Program-made: the position numbers and the translations under genes
Notes under the pieces: model-generated
Database searches by the model: none
Seen by the model: the letters and a program-made list of their open reading frames with translations, nothing else
What the model was told of the DNA's origin: nothing
Part shown: positions 58,061-64,000 of the stretch, piece by piece
Position numbering within the stretch: position 1 is the first letter of the stretch
Layout: each line of letters opens with the position of its first letter
From: Prosopocoilus inquinatus
Lineage: Eukaryota; Arthropoda; Insecta; Coleoptera; Lucanidae
Length of the DNA stretch: 64,000 nucleotides
Direction: 5' to 3'
Assembly: GCA_036172665.1 (NCBI GenBank)
Contig: CM069876.1
Coordinates: forward strand, 35,619,001 to 35,683,000

Positions 58061-59403
58061 AGATTTATACGCAACATGTACAAGAACCAAAAGCAATTTA
58101 CAAGGATTTTGGTCGATGATATCATTTGGAAAAATCTAAATCGAAATATCTTGGAAAAGAAAAAGAATGTTTTGGAGAGAGACATCTCTGAACTCACCAA
58201 CTCCCCCAAGAAGGTTCATCAACCTTTATCCTCAGCTTCTTTCCTACACCTTACTCTCCATTGCTCTCTGATCAATGATGAGCTTCACAGATCTTCTCCC
58301 TTCATCTCTTACCTGACGGTCTTCTCCTACTTCCTACACTGCTGTTTGAATACAAGCTCACCAGAAAGGCTCATCAACAATTCTAAATAGTACTGAGCCC
58401 GTCGTCAACTCTTAGCAGTTGCTCACTCTCCAGCTTTTACTTTTCTGTTTGAATACCAGCCTATCCAGAAAGACTTCCATTGTCATCCAGCTCCTAATCA
58501 ATAGTACCCTCCATAAAGCTTCCTCTCTCATACCTCAGATGATTCCTCCCCTCCATTTTAATGTTGGTCTTCCTCTTCTCCTTCCGTGGTTCGTGTTACC
58601 GACTCGAAATTGCAATTAAATTCTTTTTACGCCCCCAAATGCATTGCTGGAAAGAATTCTCATTTCATCATCTCGGATCTATTTATTTTGCACCAGGGTC
58701 TTCTCCTCGTAATTACCATTGCGGGCGTGATGAACAAAACAAATGGGTTTGGAGATTGAAATTACGGGCACGTGGTGGCAAGAGTTAAAAATAAGTAAAA
58801 ATCGAGTGGATTTGAGTGGAAGAAGGAGGAAATGTGCCAAAGTGAATTTTGGACTGTTGCGTCGTCGCCTTATGCACCGGGCGTCCCGTACAATTAAATT
58901 ACAATCGGTGCGGGCCTAAATACGATCGTCACTGGCAGCGAGTCAGAGTTTATTTTGGACGGTAACCCACGCAGGCTTATACTTACTATACTACGACCGT
59001 TTTAAATAAATACCGCGGCGTTGTTGTAATCGCGTAGACCAGGAAAATTACAATTATCCTCTTGTAGTTTGGTTGCCTTTTCCCATTCATTCCTTTTAGG
59101 AGTGGTAGTATACGAAGGAATAGCCCCCTCCTGCTGCCCTCATTACAACTAATTATGCCAAAGGTTGCATTACATAGAGCCTTTTGATTTTTCCGCAAAG
59201 TCCAAAAGAACTTAGAAACTTCTACGGTTATTCATCCAGTTGGTACGCCCAAAATCCATGGCTTTTTTTTCCATTCCTTACTCAGTTGTCCTGTTTGAAG
59301 TCTTCCATGTAGGACTCGAATTCTCCTTTTGAATGAGATGATTCAATTTCTTTTGATCTTCCACTTTTCTGCTTTTGTGTTTGACGAATTCTTCCACACT
59401 TTA
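58061..59403. other. Noncoding DNA, no gene recognised
   Basis: The 115-codon plus-strand frame (58043-58390) starts basic and becomes low-complexity Ser/Leu; no family is recognised. A GC-richer patch at 58850-58980 (ACAATTAAATTACAATCGG) might be regulatory. Confidence 0.3.
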
Positions 59404-59755
59404 ACGCAGCCAAGAGATTCTCGCCAATTGATGAGCAAAATCTTCTTCCTCTACTCTGTTAAAAGCATTTTGGACGCACGCTGTAATTCTATCAAAATTC
59501 TACGATGACGTGTCCAACGCAGCCAAGAGATTCTGGACAAATGATGGGCAAAACCTTTTTCCTCAATATCTACCCTGTTAAAAGCACTTTGGATGCATGT
59601 TGTAATTCTATCAAAACTGTATGATGACGTGTCCAATGCAGCCAAGAGATTCTCGCCCATTGATGGGCAACAAAACTTTCTTCCTCGATGTCTACCCTGT
59701 TAAAAGCACTTTGGACGCATGCTGTAATTCTATCAAAACTGCACGATGATGTGTT
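59404..59755. repeat. Tandem array, three units of about 116 bp
   Basis: GCAGCCAAGAGATTCT starts at about 59406, 59519 and 59638 (spacing 113 and 119). Each unit continues with ATTGATG.GCAA-like, CCTGTTAAAAGCA.TTTGGA and TGTAATTCTATCAAAA blocks. Minus-strand open frames over it (69 and 102 codons) are repeat-driven. Confidence 0.88.
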
Positions 59756-60276
59756 AGTTGTAAATATAACTTCGCGACTTGGACCGCCGGATAAAACCAG
59801 TAAAGCAGGTTTTGGCGGAAGCTTCGCTTTGAAAATTTTTGAATGAGACTTGCTGAGGTGAACCCCAACATAATTCATTTTTCAGATTGACCAAGTTTGC
59901 TATGAAATTTCGTAACCAAGCGTAAAGGAAAATTTACCGCTAATAAAGCAACTTCAGCAATTCTGTTTCCAGGGGTGCACAGCAAATGCTTTTGTAAATC
60001 GTAGCTTACTCTCACTATGCAAGATAGATTGATTTGTCTTGTCGCCGAGACCAATTCTTTCCAGAAGACCGATCAGTTAAGTTTTTGGTTTCGTTCTATC
60101 ACGCTTTTCTCAGATTCGTCATTTCAACCACTGCCACTACCATATATATATCTTCTTGGAGCGAGTTCAAAACCCATTTACTGTTAATGAATTGGCTTCC
60201 GATTGGAACTGCGTCATACAGGTTTCTTCTACTGCCAACGTTTCGTTTCTCATTCCAAAACACTTTGCTCAGGGCT
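59756..60276. other. Noncoding DNA, no gene recognised
   Basis: On the minus strand about 59762-59878 stays open (VHLSKSHSKIFKAKLPPKPAL) with slightly better composition. It is possibly a relic of an unidentified element, with no family match. Confidence 0.25.
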
Positions 60277-60372
60277 GTTACTGCTGGTGGTGTTGCTTGC
60301 TACTGCTGGTGATGTTGTTTGCTGCTGCTGGTGATGTTGTTTGCTACTGCTGGGGATGTTGCTGCTGGTGGG
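60277..60372 (+). repeat. 22 bp minisatellite, four units
   Basis: CTGCTGG starts at 60281, 60303, 60325 and 60347, an exact 22 bp period (CTGCTGGTGATGTTGTTTGC). Confidence 0.92.
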
Positions 60373-60957
60373 CTTCTATTTCTCTTAGTCATCGGTACTG
60401 GTTTCAAACACAAACCAATTCAATTGTTGACGACGGTCGTGGAAGCCTTGAAGTTAAACCCATCCATTGTTGTTACTGTTAACCCGACTATACGTTTGAT
60501 AACTGGGCTAACATTTTGCTTACAGATGAAGCAGGATTTTGGGTATTTAGTTCCGGGAGACGTACATCAGTGTCCTGAAGAGGTAGCGAGTGGTGTAAAC
60601 AATGCAATTGTTAGACACACTTCTGTAAACTTCCAGCCAACTTTTGATATTAATGACGTTACACTGCGCTCAAGATGTAACGTACGATTGTCTTCTCACT
60701 TCTTTCATCGTTTAGCTTGAGGGTATCGATTCCTTTGAAAGTAAGTGTTCGAATTCTATCGCTGCCATGATGTACGAGGTGGTTCGATAACTTGATAACT
60801 GATTCCAATGTATAGGACGGAAAAGACATGTAGGTGGTCATAAAACTGCCTTAGTATGAATGAATATTCTATAGTTACAAGACCTTCTAGCAACAACTTG
60901 CTTCTCCTTTTTCTCTCTCTGGTTTTACTCCGCTTGGACCTTCAACACTTACTTACA

Positions 60958-61790
60958 GGAATATTTAAAATAAAAATACCATTATTTTTTCTGGAAGGGA
61001 AAACAGCGAAGGAAATTAATGAGATGGTCGCACTTGCGTTAGGCGATTCATGCCCTTCTTATGAGACCCTGAGATTTTGGGTAAATGAATTCAAGCATGG
61101 CAGAATAAGTATTGCAGAAACTTCGAAAAAAATCCATGACATGGTATTGGCCGACAAATAAGTGAATGGGCGAGTTAGATGAGGCTATAGGCATGTCAAC
61201 TGGCAGGGTACTTTATATAAGGGTATTTTATATAATGAATTTCACAAGAAAAAACTTTGTCCAAAATGGGTGCCTGACTCCAGAGCAAAAACGAAATCAT
61301 ATGCGAACTTCATCCGATTATTTCCAACTGTTTAAGAAGGACCCAGCTAATTTTTTGCAGCATTCTGTAAAAATAGACCAAAGTTGAATACAAAAACGAA
61401 ACAGAAGTCCAAGCAATGGACCGCACTACACGAACCGAAAAAAAAATGTTCTCTTCTCGCATCACTGGCGCATACTGCACATTCCTCTTGGAGAGATTGA
61501 AGCTAGCGATCGCGGAGAAAAGTAAGGGGATGGCCAAGAAAAAGGCCATTGAACTCTTGTTGCTAAGCCAAAATTAACATAATATTTCCTGATCTGGCTT
61601 CTGGGGACTCTAATTTCCTAAGAGTCAAAACTTTTCTGGCTGGACAAGCACAAATAAACGGGTTACGCAGGGCCTAAACGAGTATTCTGAGGGCCTTGAA
61701 AAGAACCTGGAACTGGAATCTGGAATCTGGAACTTAGAGAAAGATTTGGCCAAGTGCGTTGAACTTCTAGGGGATTACGTCGAAAAGTAA
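60958..61790 (+). pseudogene. Second mariner transposase fossil
   Basis: On the plus strand a mariner-type transposase is readable through stops and shifts. It begins LEGKTAKEINEM...ALGDSCPSYETLRFWVNEF (N-terminal HTH) and KIHDMVLADK. Then come KKLCPKWVP and TPEQKRNHMRTS (frame changes), SKQWTALHEP, FLLERLKLAIAEKSKGMAKK and PDLASGDSNFL. It ends ECV-like, DLAKCVELLGDYVEK, at TAA 61788-61790. Sequence between SKQW and LLERLK that should hold the middle catalytic part is deleted. It belongs to a different mariner lineage from the element at 9679-10881. TIRs were not found. Confidence 0.85.
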
Positions 61791-62522
61791 AGCACTTTAC
61801 AGAACTTGGAATGCTGTCTGTCATATCGAACCAAGTTATTTAACGATTCATCGTCGTATTTAAATTATGAGGAGAAGATCAATCAGCTGGTTTATCACTT
61901 GGTTCTGTCGCCTACCCACTGATACCATCTTCTGTAAAAGCACCAGTTTTTTTTTTAAATAAGTTCGAATACAACTACTGCCACCTCCATACATCTCTTG
62001 GGTTAAAAACCAATACACTGTTATTATTAATCTTTAAAAACCCTAAAACTAGATTCCTCAACTAATCCTCTTCTCATTTCCTCCAATAAATGGCTGGAGG
62101 CTATCAGCACTTTAGAAGTTTGGGTCCTAATTCAAAAACATTGTAGCCATGTAATTAATTATGTATAAAAGATCTATCAGCTGGTTCTTCACTTAGTTCT
62201 GCAACCTTCTTTTGCAAATTCTTAATTTCTCTGATCGTATGGTTAGAGGCGTCATTTCTTTGGAGAAAGTTCGAATGGATGAAGCTCAAAATCCATTCAC
62301 TGTTATTATTAACATTATTACAGTATGAAGTACGAAAAAAACAAAAAAAAAAACTGCAGCACAATTTGAAGATTCCTCCCTTAGAGTCCTTTATACCACA
62401 TTGTCGTATACCACCAGTCCCTTGATAGGTTTGGGTTCGAATTATATTCTTCCATTCTATTCCTCTCTTACATCCATTAATACCACATAGTCTTTGCATC
62501 TCTTTGATTATTGGCTTGTAGG
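61791..62522. other. Degenerate repeated DNA, no gene recognised
   Basis: Phrases such as ACACTGTTATTATTAA (near 62016), TCACTGTTATTATTAAC (near 62298), and ATCAGCTGGTT.(A)TCACTT (near 61882 and 62175) recur, so this is an old tandem duplication of about 290 bp. No coding match was found. Confidence 0.4.
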
Positions 62523-62870
62523 TACAGTCCCTTTGGAGGTTCGGGTTCGAATTCTATCACCGCTATCGTGTACACCACGCTAAATCAAAACCTCTACCGG
62601 ATGAACTTCATTTTAATCATCTTAAACGCCACGTCTTATAAAAAAGACTCAAAAAGGCACCAAGGTGCGTTAAATACACACAGAGAAAAACAATGGAGTT
62701 CCTTTGGAGGTTCTGGTTCGAATTCTATTGCTGGTATCAGATGTACGAAGCTAAATCAAAAGCTCTACCGGATAAACTTCATTTTAATGATCTTTAATGT
62801 CACGTCTTACAAAAAAAATGACTCAAAAAGGCACCAAGACGCCTTAAAACCTCTTCTAAGTGAAAAAGTA
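62523..62870 (+). repeat. Tandem pair, unit 171 bp, with B-box-like words
   Basis: CTTTGGAGGTTC.GGTTCGAATTCTAT recurs at about 62531 and 62702. It is followed in both by GCTAAATCAAAA, CTCTACCGGAT, AACTTCATTTTAAT, CACGTCTTA and ACTCAAAAAGGCACCAAG. GGTTCGAATTC resembles a pol III B box. TGGCTTGTAGGTA about 30 bp upstream of the first is only a weak A box. A related GTTCGAATTCTATCGCTGCC sits near 60748. Confidence 0.75.
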
Positions 62871-64000
62871 CACGCTTTTACGTTTTGCTTTTACAGCATC
62901 AATGGTGTGTTTGCATGGGAATCAAAAAAATGTTTTTTTCAATCTTGGTTTTCCCAAATTGCGAAACGCCATCCATGAAATTAACCGAATGCAGTGACGT
63001 GCGCGCATCTGGCGAACGAAAACCCGCGACATTTCGCATCAATGAATCCGTTCCTGTTTAGATTTCAAGTGAACTTTCGTGTTACATGTGCAATTCCTCA
63101 GGCTTTGCATTTTACCAGTTACATAGATCTTTCGTATAAACGACGATCACACAGGAAGATTGATACAAATTGACTTAAGCTAGAAAAGCTAAATGAAAAG
63201 AAATTTCAAAATGACACTTATACAAGGTGCGTGCAAAAAGTTTTCTATTTCTGCGGTTTGTATGTACAATGAAAATTTGCTTTTCTTGTAAATAGTAAGT
63301 AAGATGATACGTTACAATCGACTCAAGTCATTCAACATTACAACAATCTATGTTTCGTGAACTTTGAACCCTCGCGCAACAAAGTCCCGATAAATGTTTG
63401 CAAACAAGTTATTTACACGCCGCGCCGCGAAACATCAGCCGCGCTGCTGTTCCGGACGTTTGCTGCAAACGGTCCTTAACAAGATTGCGCCTTATTTTTA
63501 GTCGTCCGCGACGTCGTATCGCATGCAAGAAAGAAATAAATAACAAAACGCGAAGCGCAATTCGCGAGAGCAGAAAAAAAAACGGCGCAAGAAAAACACG
63601 TGCCGCGATATTTATAGAAACATTTTATTTTCCGAGAGAGCGCCTCCGTCCTGAAAAATATTCCCCAGTTCTGCTGATAAAGTTTCAATCAGAACTACTG
63701 ATTCGATATCGAACGAATGAATGATGATCAGCAAAACAAGTCATTCCACGTGCCGCAAAAAAAGGCATGCATTTATTGAGTGATTACTGATTAGGAATTT
63801 GGCTGGCCTCTCTAAAATCAAATCAAATTGATTTTACAAAGAAACAAAACTCTTTAATCAAACATAAACGTAAACGAATGCATTCGATATCTGTTATGTA
63901 AAGCGCTCTTCAATATGTATAATTGAAAAAGTCGTAAAATAATCGACGAGCTACTTTGGTCCATAAAACAAATGCGTTCGACAATCCGTAATAAACTTAA
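62871..64000. promoter_or_regulatory. GC-richer island (62990-63730) then AT-rich DNA
   Basis: Unique CpG-containing sequence with forkhead-like TGTTTGCAAACA (near 63396) and GC-rich words such as CGCCGCGCCGCG. The plus-strand 108-codon frame (63398-63724) is basic and matches no family. The last 270 bp hold nothing recognisable. A regulatory role is inference only. Confidence 0.25.

Noticed and set aside
62523..62870. tRNA genes suggested by GGTTCGAATTC B-box-like words
   Set aside because: The A box is weak, no cloverleaf is evident, and the words are part of a 171 bp tandem unit.

Overview
The window reads as insect nuclear DNA. It is AT-rich, has introns and many small DNA transposons, and shows no bacterial-style gene packing. 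The one confidently recognised protein-coding piece is a bHLH exon on the minus strand (8846-9012). It matches Methoprene-tolerant (Met), the bHLH-PAS juvenile hormone receptor, and its residues look most like beetle Met. That suggests Coleoptera, which is an inference and not proven. A possible upstream exon of the same gene lies at 9386-9542: it is open, phase-compatible and flanked by splice-site-like signals. No PAS exon was recognised, so the 3' part of the gene is probably beyond the left edge. Everything right of about 9.5 kb is upstream intron or intergenic DNA.

Layout: 0-8.8 kb, noncoding, with an ABAB tandem array (1191-2058), several MITEs and the downstream Met intron. 8.8-9.5 kb, Met exon(s). 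9.7-10.9 kb, a dead mariner element with both TIRs and TA target sites. 11-16 kb, palindromic MITEs, a tRNA-derived SINE-like sequence, a third hAT-type MITE and an orphan TATA/Inr core promoter. 16-25 kb, mostly unassigned DNA with a few foldback elements. 25.7-28.5 kb, a tandem array of about eight 322-326 bp units built from the 3' end of a non-LTR retrotransposon, with a 644 bp higher-order period. 31-37.4 kb, larger inverted-repeat elements, including a 1.84 kb foldback with arms of about 650-700 bp, and a duplicated segment carrying a 33 bp minisatellite. 39.1-44.5 kb, a composite repeat block bounded by inverted repeats of about 180-200 bp. 45.4-46.7 kb, a non-autonomous hAT-type element with a perfect 8 bp target-site duplication. 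47.4-62.9 kb, a long, strand-asymmetric, pyrimidine-rich region of degenerate tandem duplications plus a second mariner fossil (about 60.96-61.79 kb).

Several GC-richer islands (37.6-38.8, 44.7-45.0, 46.9-47.3, 50.9-51.1, 57.6-58.0 and 63.0-63.7 kb) stand out from the AT-rich background. They could be conserved regulatory DNA, which is inference only. I see no cooperating gene cluster. The interest lies in Met gene structure and in how transposon pieces have been amplified into arrays. Most long open frames here are antisense, low-complexity or repeat shadows and were not annotated as genes.
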